From Primulina eburnea (taxonomy: Eukaryota > Streptophyta > Magnoliopsida > Lamiales > Gesneriaceae), in NCBI RefSeq assembly GCF_022965805.1, contig NC_133110.1, positions 32,948,790 through 33,012,789 of the forward strand: a stretch of DNA of 64,000 nt. The letters run 5' to 3'. Positions 1 through 11,529 of this stretch are shown piece by piece. Within the stretch, counting starts at the first letter, position 1. Each line of letters begins with the position of its first letter. Both the position numbers and the translations under genes were made by a program. Below the pieces are notes generated by a model. The model ran no database searches. It had not been told where the DNA came from and saw only the letters and a list, made by a program, of their open reading frames with translations.

Positions 1-231
1 ATTCAAAGTTTTTGCCACACCAAAGTGTCCCATCAAACCACCCCCATGTGCCTCCCTAACAAGTAATTCACGAATCGATGATTTAAGGATGCACAACCTA
101 TCTTCTCTAAACAAGAAACCATGATGCAAATAAAATTTATCATGTGGACCATCCATACATATTTCAAATACACTCTTAAAATCCTCATCTAGCACATACA
201 ATTCCTTCACAAGCTCAAACCCCAAAATTTT
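1..231 (-). pseudogene. Gypsy integrase N-terminal zinc-binding segment (partial)
   Basis: The minus-strand translation reads [10 protein letters not shown], then [21 protein letters not shown], the start of the HHCC domain of Gypsy integrases. The domain is cut by the window edge. Confidence 0.7.
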
Positions 232-846
232 TTACTCCAAGGTAGAGATTCGTACGTACCTCCGTGATAGTGCGTCGGCCACTACATTCTCCTTACCTTG
301 TTTGTACTTGATGATGTAGGGGAATGTCTCTATGAATGCCACCCACTTGGCATGCCGCTTGTTCAGCTTTTGTTGCCCCTTAAGGTGCTTTAGAGACTCA
401 TGATCCGTATGAATCACAAACTCCTTAGACCTCAAGTAGTGATGCCACGTCTCTAGAGTCCTCACAAGTGCGTAGAACTCCTTATCATACGTGAGATAGT
501 TCAGGGCTGCTCCACTGAGCTTCTCACTAAAGTACGCCACCGGCCGCCCTCCTTGCATCAACACTCCGCCAATACCGACACCTGAAGCATCACATTCAAT
601 TTCAAACGTATTAGCAAAGTCAGGTAAAACAAGTAAAAGAGCATTAATTAATTTTTACTTGATAATATTAAAGGACTTCTCTTGCTCCTCGCCCCAATGG
701 ATTGGAACGTTCTTCTTGATTACCGCCGTCATTGGTGCTGCCAGTGTGCTAAAATCCTTAACAAACCTTCTATAGAAGCATGCAAGTCCATGAAAACTTC
801 GGACTTGACCAACAGTAGCAAGCGTTGGACCAATCTCGAATAGCAC
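232..846 (-). pseudogene. Gypsy RT C-terminal/RNase H segment, broken
   Basis: Residues typical of the connection after RT ([19 protein letters not shown]) are at 655-846. RNase H follows at 232-564 with [28 protein letters not shown] and the end motif [10 protein letters not shown]. Between 565 and 654 the frame is lost. RNase H removes RNA from the RNA-DNA hybrid during reverse transcription. Confidence 0.85.
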
Positions 847-1405
847 TTACCTTGTCTTCATCCACATGTATCCCCTGCGAGATTACCACGAAACCAAGAA
901 AGACAAGCTTGCTTGTACAAAAATCACATTTCTTTAAGTTAGCATATAAATTTTCAGCCCTTAGCGTGATTAGCACAAGTCTCAAGTGGTTAACATGCTC
1001 TTCCAAGTTTTTGTTATACACTAGGATATCATCAAAATAAACCACAACAAAATTTCCTATGTGTGCACGCGAAACATGATTTATTAACATCATAAAGGTG
1101 CTAGGAGCGTTAGTTAAGCCAAAAGGCATGACCATCCACTCATATCACCCGTATTTGGTTTTAAACGCCGTTTTCCACTCATCACCTTCTCTCATCCTAA
1201 TTTGGTGATAACCACTCTTCAAGTCAATTTTACTAAAAATACATACACCATGCAACTCATCTAACATATCATCTATTCTAGGTATGGGATGCCTATACTT
1301 AATGGTTATGTTATTGATTGCCCTACAATCTACACACATACGCCATGAGCCATCTTTCTTAGGAATTAGTAAAACAGGTACAAGCACAAGGTGACATGGA
1401 CTCAC
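770..1405 (-). pseudogene. Gypsy reverse transcriptase, broken
   Basis: Two adjacent frames cover RT. The first (1145-1405) has [20 protein letters not shown] and [14 protein letters not shown]. The second (770-1135) has [12 protein letters not shown] and the catalytic box YFDDILVY. An in-frame break separates them near 1140. The catalytic aspartates are present, so the copy lost its frame rather than its active site. Confidence 0.9.
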
Positions 1406-2142
1406 ACACGAAACCTCTATCTAACAACTCACTTACATGCCGTTGAAGCTAGCTCCTTAGTCTCCTCCGGGTTGCTCCTATAGGCTGGACGATTTGGCAA
1501 TGCACTCCCTGGCACGAAATCGATTTGGTGCTCGATTCCCCTCAATGGTGGTAAGCCTTAAGGTAACTCCTCCGGAAACACATCTTCAAATTCTTGAAAA
1601 AGTGAAACAACAATGCTCGGAAGGAACCCGGCTATATCACTTGTGTTAAGGAGAATCTCCTTGTAAAGAATCAACACAAGTGGTTCATGTGTGTGCATTA
1701 AATGTTTCAACTCACTCTTTTGGGCCATATATGATTGGCCTCTTTCCTCTCATTTTCTTTCCCCTCAATTTCTTTCCTCTCTTTTTTCTTTTGTATGGCT
1801 ATCTTACTCTTTTTATCACTCTTTTTTTTCAGTCATTTCATTTTTACTTTCAAAGGTCATCTCACTCTTTAGTTCACTCTTTTTTTCGGACTCATCTCTC
1901 TTCTTTTTTTTCAATTGGTCTTCCAACACTTGCTTTGGGTATAATGGAAGTAAAACAATGGAATCCTTCTTCAACATAAATGAATACCTATTCTTGTACC
2001 CATCATGTTTCACCCGCCTATCATATTGCCACGGCTTACCCAACAAGATAAGACAAGCATGCATGGGCACCACATCACACAAGACCTCATCCACATACAT
2101 CCCAATAGAAAAAGACACCAAAACTTGTTTGTTCACCTTCAT

Positions 2143-2367
2143 CTACGCACAATCATTCAACCATTGAAGTCTATATGGTTGGGTATGCTTTAATGTAGGT
2201 AAGCCCAATTTTTCTACCATCTCACTACTAGCCACATTAGTACAACTTCCTCCATCTATGATAAGATTGCAAACCTTGTTATTCACAAAACATCTAGTAT
2301 GTAACAAGTTTTCTCTTTGGTTAGTCTCCTCCTCCTTGACTTCGGCACTCATGATACGTCTAGTCAC
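2143..2367 (-). pseudogene. Gypsy aspartic protease segment
   Basis: The translation has IIDGGSCTNVAS, the plant Gypsy retropepsin active site form (D-G-G/S), preceded by the strand CFVNNKVCN. It follows gag on the same strand and precedes RT with only degraded sequence between. It would cleave the polyprotein. The stretch 1430-2140 to its left is the degraded protease-RT linker; T/C-rich runs there give spurious plus-strand ORFs. Confidence 0.75.
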
Positions 2368-2378
2368 TAGTGCTTCAC

Positions 2379-3524
2379 CTACGACCGCCCCATAGCCCTC
2401 ATCAAGATCCTCAACGCAAGCATTTCATCATCCTCGTCATCTTCCTCACTTTGAGACTCATACTCACCATAGTCATTTAAAATCATTACCCTTTTATTAG
2501 GACATTCACTAGCAATATGACCCAACTCTTGACACCTAAAACATATAGTATCTCTAGATCGAGTATGAGGAGTTTCAGATTTACCTTGCACTCCTTGCTT
2601 AGGCGTTTTGTGCTTGGTCTCCATCTTGGGTTTGGTCACCACTTTACTTTCATCACGTTTTGCCCCATTTGGTCGTCAAGAAGATGACAAACTCCCACTT
2701 TGATTGGTGCGGCCAATTCCTCGCCTCTTGAGTTGTTGCTCCACTTTTACGGTCATTTGCACCATCTCGTCTAGATCCAAGTAGTGCCTAAGCTCCACTT
2801 GATCTTGTATCTCCCTGTTCAAACCACAAAGAAAACGAGCCATCGTCGCCTCACTATCTTCCTCAATATTTGCCCTAATCATGACTACTTTCATCTCCTT
2901 ATATTAGTCCTCCACACTCTTCAACCCTTGCCTCAAAGTTTGTAGCCTCTTAAACATCTCCATATAGTAGTAATTGGGCACAAACCTCTTCCTCATGACC
3001 CTCTTCATCTCATCCCAAGATTCAATGGGTCTCTCATTATACCTTCTCCTAGTGGTAGTTGATCCCACCAAATGAGAGCATAATCTAGGAACTCCACCAC
3101 CGCCAACCTAACTTTCTTTTGCTCGGAGTAGTGGTGACATTCTAACACAAACTCTACCTTCTTTTCCCATTCTAAATATTCCTCCGGATCAGATTTCCCA
3201 TGGAACGAAGGAACTTTCATCTTAATACTATCCATGTTACCATCTTCTATATTTCCATCACATCTACCTCGTACAGCTTCTTTTCTGCCTCTACCAAATC
3301 CTCTACCTCTTCCATTCCTACCCCAATTTTCATTTTGGCTCTCCTCATCTCTTCCCAAATCATATTCTTCCTCTTCCTCTTTCCCACCCAAATCTTTAGG
3401 CTTACTTTTCTCCACTAGTACTAACTTCAAGTTTATCCAACCTCTCATGTAAGGGCTCTAATTCATTTCTCATCATCCTACTAAAATGCCCAAACAATGC
3501 ACTATCTCCTCCCTCCCTCTCCAT
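2379..3524 (-). pseudogene. Gypsy gag (capsid plus zinc knuckle), frameshifted
   Basis: Gag would start at the ATG whose first base is 3524; its first residues are followed by a shift near 3410. The next open stretch has an acidic then Arg/Gly-rich segment and the retrotransposon capsid signature (SFHGKSDPEEYLEWEKKVE, WWDQL) at about 3060-3220. A further segment at 2676-2894 continues capsid. The zinc knuckle CFRCQELGHIASEC (CX2CX4HX4C) is at about 2510-2555. Several frame breaks show it is inactive. Capsid packages the element RNA and the knuckle binds it. Confidence 0.85.
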
Positions 3525-4121
3525 TTACTTTTAGAATTGTACTTGCAAGAAAACGTTAGTAGAAAAAAAATATAGTCCTCACCCAAATTCTCAAGGTCAC
3601 TCCAAAGAAAAATTCACTCGTAACTCCTCTCTTAATTTTTTTTTCTTTGCTCACAACAAATACTCACTAGTCACTCCAAAAAAATTCACTCTCACTCAAG
3701 TAATGTCACTCAAATTCAAGAGTTCTCTCAAGGGCTTCAAGCTTTGTATTTTGAGTATATCAAACAATCAAGTTTCAACTCGTGAACAATTGTGACCAAC
3801 TCACTTGGACTACGTAGACAAGAAATTCGAAGATATATAATAAATTTTTTTTTACTGTGAGAGGCAATTGAATATGACTCTCTAAAGGAAATAGAGCAAC
3901 ATATCAAAAAGAAATAATGTTGAATTTTCGGAATTTTTGTATTTTTTTTCTAAGTACTACTCGAAAATTCCAAAAAAAGAACCACAAAATTTTGAGAATC
4001 ACAGATTCACGAAAAACACGAAGAACAGTGGAATAACACAGATCTGAAAACAAACGAAGAAATAACACAGATCTGCAAATTTAAGAACAAGATAAACTTA
4101 CTTGAATTTCAATGAACCTAA
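3525..4121. other. Gypsy untranslated leader, no gene
   Basis: AT-rich leader between primer binding site and gag start. No ORF or RNA gene seen. Confidence 0.6.
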
Positions 4122-4133
4122 GCTCTGATACCA
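4122..4133 (-). other. Primer binding site, initiator tRNA-Met type
   Basis: The minus strand reads TGGTATCAGAGC, the usual complement of the 3' end of plant initiator tRNA-Met, immediately internal to the LTR. Confidence 0.8.
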
Positions 4134-4135
4134 AA

Positions 4136-5013
4136 TGATGTGAATCTTTGTACGAACGAATAGCAAACACGATTAATTTAGAATCGTGCCCTCAATTCAA
4201 TAACAAACAAAGAATCGTTTTTGTCCCGATCTTTTGAATCAAGTGTGTGTGTGTGGATTTCACCTCTAAATTATGAAAAGTTTAGCAACAAATAATCACG
4301 AAATAAACAACAGAAATTATGACGAACCTTCAAAGAACTTGTCTTTGACAATCCGCTTAAGAACGATCGACAAACGCCACAAAGTTAAAAACTTTGATAA
4401 GTTTGATTTTTGATTTACAAAGCAAAGCCTTGAAAAAGTTGAGAGAAAACTCAAAACCTTGATAAAGTATCAATAATAATTCGAATTTTCTTCCCAAATT
4501 TCGTTCACCCCCTTTACATATCAAAAGAATAACAATATCTAGTTACCAAACAAAACAAAACACTAAAGAAATAAATTATTCTCGCCAAGCCGTCTCAGAC
4601 ACGGACCCCGTGTAGTCCTCCGTGTAAGGGTCCGTGTACACTCGGGAAAAATTACTCTTCGGAAACAAAGGACACGGACCCCGTGTACAGGTCCGTCTTC
4701 AGGTCCATGTAGACTCTGGATTTCCTCATTCTCGAATGTAATGGACACGGACCCCGTGTAAAGGTTCGTGCTCAGGTCCGTGTAGCCTCGGTCGTTCAAA
4801 ATTCGCTTGAATAATGTTCCTTTGGCCCTCACACGTACTCCCATGCATCACGAAGCCTTCCGCACTCTGCACCCCACTTGTAAATCCTTTTTTTGGCTCA
4901 TAAGTCCATGCAACGCTTCCTTGAACTTCTTCAATCGTCCCCTTATAATTTGTCACTCCGGAAACTTTAGAGGATCTCGTGCTTTCCTTGGGGCTTGACC
5001 TTCCGTGTTCGCA
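4136..5013 (-). repeat. 5' LTR of the Gypsy element (approximate ends)
   Basis: The inner end is set by the adjacent primer binding site at 4122-4133. The outer end is taken where CACTA transposase homology begins. The only copy of this LTR is in this window, so the ends could not be confirmed by pairing. It contains three 73-bp tandem units. Confidence 0.5.
4598..4815. repeat. Three 73-bp tandem units with a GACACGGACCCCGTGTA core
   Basis: The core begins at 4598, 4671 and 4744, an even 73-bp spacing. Each core is itself an imperfect palindrome (ACACGG / CCGTGT) and is followed by diverged GGTCCGTGTA-like half sites. It lies in the Gypsy LTR. Confidence 0.8.
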
Positions 5014-6589
5014 TCACCAGATTTTGCTTATGAGCCAAGAAATATTTGATTGGCTATATCAGCAGACGAGATCAATCCTCATAGTTTGATGAGTTTTGCA
5101 TATAGTAGTTGGCATGTTTTAATGATCACATACAATCTTTCACCATGGTTGTGTATGAAGAGAAAATTTGTGATGCTCACTTTGTTGATATCTGGTCCTA
5201 GACAGCCGGGTAATGATATTGATGTTTACTTAGCACCTCTTATTGACGACTTAAAATGCTTATGGGATAAAGGTGTTGAAGCATATGATGCATATCGAGA
5301 AGAAAGTTTCTCTTTTAGAGTTGTTCTACTATGGACAATCAATGATTTTCCTGCATCTGTGTTGTAAAAAGATATCATGCATGTCCTATTTGTGCAGAAG
5401 AAACATATTCGACAAGGTTGAAGCATTGCAGAAAAATGTCATATACAGGCCATAGAAGGTTTCTACCTTTAACTCATCCTTATCGAAGACAAAAGAAGGC
5501 ATTTAATGGGAAGGAAGAATTTAGCCTCGCACCAAAACCATTTAGCGGCAATGAAATTTTAGAAAGATTTCAAAGAATTAATTATCATTATGGAAAATTA
5601 GCGGAAAGCTTCAGTCAAAGAACGATGACGGGATAACATGCTGGAAAAAGATATCAATATTCTTTGAACTTGAGTATTAGAAAGATCTACATGTTTGACA
5701 TGTTCTTGATGTGATGCACATTGAAAAAAAATGTTTGTGAAAGTCTCATCGATACGTTACTTGACGTTCCAGGAAAAACATAGGATGGAGTAGCAGCAAG
5801 ATTAGATCTTTTGGAAATGAATTTAAGGACTGAATTGGCGCCAAGGATTGGGGAGAAGAAAACGTTTTTGCCAACAGGATGTTATACACTAAGTAAGGAT
5901 GACAAAAGAAGTATTTGCAATTCTTTGTCGGGAGTAAAGGTACCTGTAGGTTACTCATCCAATGTTAGAAACCTTGTGTCGATGAAGGATTTGAAACTTG
6001 TTGGCCTGAAGTCACATGACTATCACACTTTAATGCAACAATTGCTTCCAGTGGACATCCGCGGTGTCTTGCCAAAACATGTCAAAGATACTATCACCCA
6101 GCTGTGTTTCTTCTTCAATATGTTATATAGTAAAGTGATAGAAGTCTTAAAGTTGGATGACTTGCAAAGAGAGATTGTGTTGATATTGTGTTCACTTGAA
6201 AAGTACTTTCCCCCTTCATTTTTTGATATAATGATTCATTTAACTGTTCATCTTGTGCGGGAGGTCAAATTGTGTGGACTGGTTTGGTATCGGCACATGT
6301 ACCCATTTGAAAGATTCATGAAGATTTTGAAAGGTTATGTGCGCAATCGCAATCGGCCTGAAGGGTGTATAGCTGAATGTTACATTGCTGAAGAGGCTGT
6401 CGAATTTTGCTCAGATTATCTATCTAATGTCCGCACAATTGGGATACCATCAAGGCATCAAGAAGTATAACTTACTAAGCCTTTATCGGGAGCAGTTGTG
6501 AAATCCACTAGTCATGATGAGATGCTACAAGCACATCGTTATGTATTGACAAATGATGTTGAGATTGATCCTTATGTCGAGTAAGATCT
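5014..6589 (+). pseudogene. TNP2-like CACTA transposase (TnpD) relic
   Basis: The sequence shows YEPRNI, then LAISADEINPHS, MLTLLISGPRQPGNDIDVYL and PLIDDLKCLWDKGVE, diagnostic of the Transposase_21/TNP2 family that cuts CACTA ends. A stop follows EPRNI at 5046 and a second frame break follows WTINDFPA near 5366. The next frames (5418-5636, 5811-6470) carry the downstream part: HPYRRQKKAFNGK, LPVDIRGVLPKHV, and YPFERFMKILKGYVRNRNRP, matching the DUF4218-type C-terminal region. The N-terminal third is missing. The catalytic role is lost because of these breaks. Confidence 0.88.
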
Positions 6590-7396
6590 CCAGCCTATCA
6601 ATTATTTCATGCACTTTGCATACAATCTACTGTTTTATCTATTAGAAATTATTTCATCAGGGAACATATTGTGGATTTGAAATCAAGATTTCCTCATAAA
6701 GCCAAGTCCAAAAAGTTGTTACAAGATGAGCATAACCGAACGTTTACTAACTGGTTGCGTGATACTGTAAGTTCCAAAATACTAGATATTAACATGCATA
6801 CAAATCTTGGTATCTTACGTAAAATCTAAATTTATGGCATTATAAAATATAGGTTGCACATTTAGTGGACCATTCCACCCATCGAATATCATAAAGATTG
6901 AAGTGGATGGCGCGTGGACCTAGCAAAAAACTGTTAAAGTATTTAGTTATCTGATTGATGGGGTTACATATGCTACAAAAGAACGTAAAATGATATACGA
7001 GTTACTCAAAACTCTGGAGTAAGCTTAGTCGCAAAGATAATGCAAGTTGCCAGTGCAAAGAATAAAAACTCAATTGTTTCGGACATGGTTTTTTATGGAG
7101 TTATTGAAAAAATATGGGAACTTGATTACCACAAATTTCAAATTTCAATGTTCAAATGTAATTGTGTGGAGAATAATAATTGTATTAAAGTAGATGATCT
7201 TGGTTTCACATTGGTAAATTTAAAAATAATTGGATTCAAATCCGACTCTTTATCTTGGGAAGTCAAGCAAAGCAAGTATTTTATATTGAAGATCCTGAAT
7301 GGAGTATTGTACTTGCAACTCTTACTAGAGAGTCATTTGAACACGTTATTGGTGATGAATTGGAAGACACTTTGTTGGGATCAACTAGGGGGTAAT
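6590..7396 (+). pseudogene. CACTA transposase C-terminal (DUF4216-like) segment
   Basis: After two probable introns, residues VDGVTYATKERKM and VDDLGFTLVNLK, then FYIEDPEWSIVLAT (in a shifted frame near 7270) fit the DUF4216-type tail usually joined to TNP2 transposases. The coding stretch stops at the edge of the SIRE-like LTR at about 7374-7396. Family assignment comes from motif recall, not a search. Confidence 0.65.
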
Positions 7397-7788
7397 CGTT
7401 GAGCTACAATAGCTCGGTTCTTGAAATATTGAACACCGATAAATTAAATCGAGTTTGGTTAAAAACCAAGCGGAAGATACTCGAAATAATCCTTCGTAGA
7501 AATCGATTAAATAATTTGTAAAGCATTTAAAATATATGCAAGTTGAATGAAAAAAACTATTTTGGTTGAAGCATTTTATATAACACTTGGTATACAATAT
7601 TTTGGAATTTGAAGAACACATAAAATGCTTCAACAATGCATCTTTAAAACTATGGAAATGATAAGTAAATGTAATAAACAAATAGACACGAATTTGTTTA
7701 TGGATGTTCGGAGATTTAAATACTCCTACGTCACCTCTTCTTCCCCTTGGGAAGGATTCACTAGAAGAATTTGATTTATATAACACTT
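7374..7788 (-). repeat. Older SIRE-like LTR, left (3' end) part, minus orientation
   Basis: The block from the gggggtaatcgttgagct edge to the tsd at 7784-7788 is the reverse complement of 8926-9321, the end of the inserted LTR. It is therefore the terminal part of an LTR on the opposite strand. It continues at 9327 once the inner LTR is removed. Confidence 0.8.
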
Positions 7789-9321
7789 TGTTGGAACTTT
7801 TCAAGTTCGCAATCTTGATTTTGATGTTAACAAAACTTGTTATTGTGTTTCTAACATATTTACTCAAGTGTGAAGTTGCAAACACAAGAAGCAAACCGAA
7901 ACTGAATTTTGCACAAACTGAATTTCTGGCAAGCTTCTGTATTTTGAAGATATCTCTCAGCTGGATGATCCAAACGACAATCCGCCAATTGGACTGATTA
8001 GAAAACTCAATTTCGAACAAGTTGTATTTCACGTCAGTTGGGCAAAATCGGATGTTATCATGGCCTAACTGATCGCTGAACTACCGAACTGATCACACGA
8101 AAACAGCAATCAGTTGGGTTTGAGCAGCTGCGGTATTTTGGTCATATCGCTCAGCTCAGTTATCGAAACGAAGCGATTCAGCATGCGTTGAAAAGACAAG
8201 ACAAAGATCTACAAATCATTAATAGAAGTCAAAGTCTGAATCGAAGCTTAAGATGCTGCTAAATGGCGATGAAGCTACTGGTTCTGCACAAACTGAAATC
8301 AGCTGGGCTGATTTCAGCATACCTGCTGAAACTGAACTGACCTGCTGAAACTGAACTGAACCAGCTGAACTGACCAACTGAACCAGACTAACTGAAAGAC
8401 CAGTTGAGTTGACCAGAGTTGACCAGTTGACCAGAGTTGACCAGTCGAAAAAATGCCCAGTAAGCTGAATTTGACCGTTGCACTTCTCGAAACAGTACAG
8501 AAACTTTCCAACGGTCATATTCTTGTGTCTAACGTATATATCATTGTTGGGGCTTATAAATACAACATCTTGAAGATCAAACAAGAGCTTTTGAAGGAGA
8601 TTAAAAGCATGGACACTTAGCATGAAGAAATCAGCTAGTTGAGAGCACAAGCCCTTGTGTAAGGATACTGAGATGTACACTGTAATGATAAATTCCTCAC
8701 ACACATTCACTCACACTTATACAAGAGAGTTGAGCTTCAAAGATTAGTTGAGTGAGTCTTGCACAAAGACAATAAACTTGTGTATGTAGTCTTTGCATAT
8801 GAGACATTAAACAATATGCTGATTGTGAGGTGCTGCCTACAATCTTGAGTACTAGGAGTTCAGTTTTAGGCAGTGGGTAAGCCCTAGCTGAATGGGTTTG
8901 TACAATGAGTTGTATAAATCAAAATCTTCTAGTGGATCCTTCCCAAGGGGAAAAAGGGGTGACGTAGGAGTGTTTGAAATCTCCGAACATCCATAAACAA
9001 ATTCGTGTCTATTTCTTTATTGCATTTACTTATCATTTCATAGTTTTAAAGATGCATTGTTGAAGCATTTTATGTGTTCTTCAAATACCAAAATATTGTA
9101 CACCAAGTGTTTGATAAAATGCTTCAACTGAATATTTTAACTCATTCAACGTGCATATATTTTAAATGGTTTACAAATTATTTATTCGGTTTCTACGAAG
9201 GATTATTTCGAGTATTTTCCGCTTGGTTTGAACATCAAACTCGATTTAATTCATCGGTGTTCAATATTTCAAGAACCGAGCTATTTTAGCTCAACGATTA
9301 CCCCCATAATCGATCCTATCA
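7789..9321 (+). mobile_element. Solo SIRE-like LTR, 1533 bp, nested in an older LTR
   Basis: It begins tgttggaac and ends cctatca. The 5-bp target duplication cactt lies at 7784-7788 and 9322-9326. No internal region is present, so it is a solo LTR left by recombination. The small ORFs in both strands inside it are low-complexity products of the minisatellite and are not genes. A TATA-like stretch (ttataaatac) is at about 8565. Confidence 0.88.
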
Positions 9322-9326
9322 CACTT

Positions 9327-10393
9327 TGTACAAACCCATTCAGCTAGGACTTACCCACTGCCTAAATTGAACTCCTAGCACTCAAGATTGTAGGCAGCAC
9401 CTCACAATCAGCATATTGTTTAATGTCTCATATGCAAAGACTACATACACAAGTTTTACGTCTTTGTGCAAGACTCACTCAACTAATCTTTGAACTTCAA
9501 CTATATTGTATATGTGTGAGTGATAGTGTGTGAGGAATTTATCAGTTACAAGTGTACATCTCAAATGTATCCTCACACAAGGGCTCGTGCTCTCAACTAG
9601 CTGATTTCTTCATACTAACTGCCCATGCTTTGAATCCTCTTCAAAAGCTCTTGTTTGATCTTCAATATGTTGTATTTATAAGCTCCAACAATGATATATA
9701 CGTTAGACACAAGAATATGACCGTTTGGAAAGTTTCTGTACTATTTCTGAAATTGCAACGGTCAAATTCAGCTTGCTGGGCATTTTCCCGACTGGTCAAC
9801 TCTGGTCAACTGGTCAACTCTGGTCAACTCAACTGGTCGTTCAGTTCAACTGATCAACAGCTGGTTCAGTTCAGTTCAGTTGGTCAACTGCTGGTTCAGT
9901 TTAGTTCAGCTGGTCAGCAGCTAGTTCAGTTTATCTGGTCAGCAGCTGGTTCAGTTCAGTTCAGTTGGTCAGCAGCTGGTTCAGTTCAGTTGGTTGGTCA
10001 GCTGGTCAGCAGCTAGTTTAGTTTATCTGGTCAGCAGCTGGTTCAGTTCAGTTGGTCAGCAGCTGGTTCAGTTCGGTTCAGTTGGTGTGCTGAAATCAGC
10101 CTAGCTGATTTCAGTTTGTGCCAAACCAGTAGCTTCATCGTCATTTATCAGTATCGTAAGCTTCGAATAGACTTTGACTTCTGAAGATGATTTGTAGATC
10201 TTTTTTTTATCTTTCCAACGCATACTGAATCGCTTCATTTCGATAATCAAGCTGAGAGACTTCTCAAACCCAACTGATTGTTGTTTTCGTGTGATCAGTT
10301 CGGTAATTGAGCTATCAGTTAGACCATGATAACATCCGATTTTGTAACTGACGTGAAATACGACTTGTTCCAAATTGTGTTTTCTGATTAGTT
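9327..10393 (-). repeat. Older SIRE-like LTR, right part, minus orientation, truncated
   Basis: The reverse complement of this block aligns by eye to 8000-8890 of the inserted LTR, ending at the segment around ctgattag. The first ~220 bp of that LTR type have no counterpart here, so the older copy lacks its 5' end. Beyond 10393 the sequence returns to CACTA intron. Confidence 0.8.
9780..10095. repeat. Minisatellite of CAGCTGGTTCAGTTCAGTTGGT-like units (variant length)
   Basis: About ten imperfect copies of a 20-35 bp unit built from ggtcagcagctggttcag and ttcagttcag blocks. The homologous part of the inner LTR (8330-8445) carries a much shorter version, so the array differs in length between the two LTR copies. 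Confidence 0.85.
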
Positions 10394-10448
10394 TATATTG
10401 TGTATTTATTTCTATATTGATATGTTTTTTTCACTTTTTTGTTGAACA

Positions 10449-11372
10449 GGTTAAATCTGGACTCTATGACATCTCTTAGAAAGGTTAAAATTGGGTCTCA
10501 TGATGATGATACAATTCATGAATCGAGCAATAGATTAGGACAGCCTGCATTGATTGGGAAGGGCAAAGAAAAAATTGCATCTACTTCTACTGACAAGAGT
10601 TTTGATTGAAAGTAAATGTTGGAATCTACATACACTGAAACAACAAGAAAATATAGAGGTCGTACACATCTAGATAACCTTTCTAGGCAGAGGTTTCAAA
10701 GAATTCGAAAAGAGGTAGTATTCGATCTACTTGGACAACCAGTAGGAGAAGCTGCTGCTGAAATGCAGAGTTATATTGGTGTGCTTGCACGAGAAAAAGT
10801 TAAGATAACTTACAAGACATGGAAGCAAGTTCCATGTGAAGTTAAAGAATTGATATGGGAATCTGTTAATGTATGTTCTATTGTTTTTTTACAATTAATA
10901 TTCATATTGTTTATATATATTTTATGTGATGTCATTCTTTTTAATTTATTTCTAATTTTGATGTTTTACAGTTGACGTTTGATGTTCCCCCAAGCTGGAA
11001 AAAGGGATGTTTAAGTTCGGAAAATAATAAGTGGCGTCAATTTAAATCACATCTCACTCAAACGTTCATTTCAAACAAGGTTGATAAACCAGAGGAGTTG
11101 GATCGACCACCTACTAGCTATGGTCTTGCACGAGATGAATGAATTTCTTTTGTCATGACTCGCATGCCTGATAAATTCATTGTAAGTATCTTTTTTTGTT
11201 TTTTTTTTAAAATAAGTCCACCATGAAGTATTTGACGAATTAAAATTTTTTTTGATATGTGTAATTCTTCACTTGACTAGGAACTAAGTGATCAACATAA
11301 GGAAAGAATGAAGAAGAACATATACCCTCATCGCCTTGCTCGTAAGGGATATGCACGATTTGCTAAGAAATA
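10449..11372 (+). pseudogene. CACTA second gene, N-terminal (Transposase_24-like) exons
   Basis: Exons after the acceptor at about 10449 encode KVKIGSHDDDTIHESSN, then TYTETTRKYRGRTHLDNLSR and RIRKEVVFDLLGQPVGEAA. They continue with ITYKTWKQVPCEVKELIW up to a donor near 10870, then LTFDVPPSWKKGCLSSENN (10972 on) and ERMKKNIYPHRLARKGYARF. This is the plant transposon region usually called Transposase_24, found in the second ORF of CACTA and relatives. Stops at 10606 (after KSFD) and 11142 show decay. Confidence 0.7.
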
Positions 11373-11529
11373 GTAAGTATATTTCAACATTTGTGCCGTC
11401 CAATAAGTGACTGTTTCTTTCCTTTGCATGAATACTTGTAACATGGGTGACTGTTTTTTTCCCTAGCATGTGATATATATCATTGCATTTGCTTTTTTTT
11501 CAACATTTAACCTATTTGACAAATATCAT

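Larger units (their letters stand above)
1..5013 (-). mobile_element. Ty3/Gypsy LTR retrotransposon, 5' LTR to start of integrase (cut by window edge)
   Basis: Read on the minus strand, the order is LTR, primer binding site, gag, protease, reverse transcriptase, RNase H, integrase, which is the Ty3/Gypsy order. The rest of integrase and the 3' LTR lie left of the window. The boundary near 5013 is inferred: CACTA transposase homology starts immediately after it, and the LTR would read TG...CA on the minus strand from 5013 to 4136. Coding frames carry stops and shifts, so this copy is not autonomous. It probably inserted into the CACTA element and separated it from its 5' end. Confidence 0.85.

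Noticed and set aside
1680..2193. Overlapping plus-strand ORFs of up to 158 codons
   Set aside because: They are T/C-rich shadows opposite the degraded Gypsy protease linker, with Phe/Ser/Leu-biased composition and no domain.
4122..4133. tRNA-Met gene fragment
   Set aside because: Only the 12-nt primer binding site is present, as at 35261 and 54748; no tRNA cloverleaf found.
8219..8710. Minus-strand 163-codon ORF and plus-strand 9552-10016 ORF
   Set aside because: Both lie in SIRE-like LTRs and consist largely of translated minisatellite (Val/Gln/Phe/Ser repeats).
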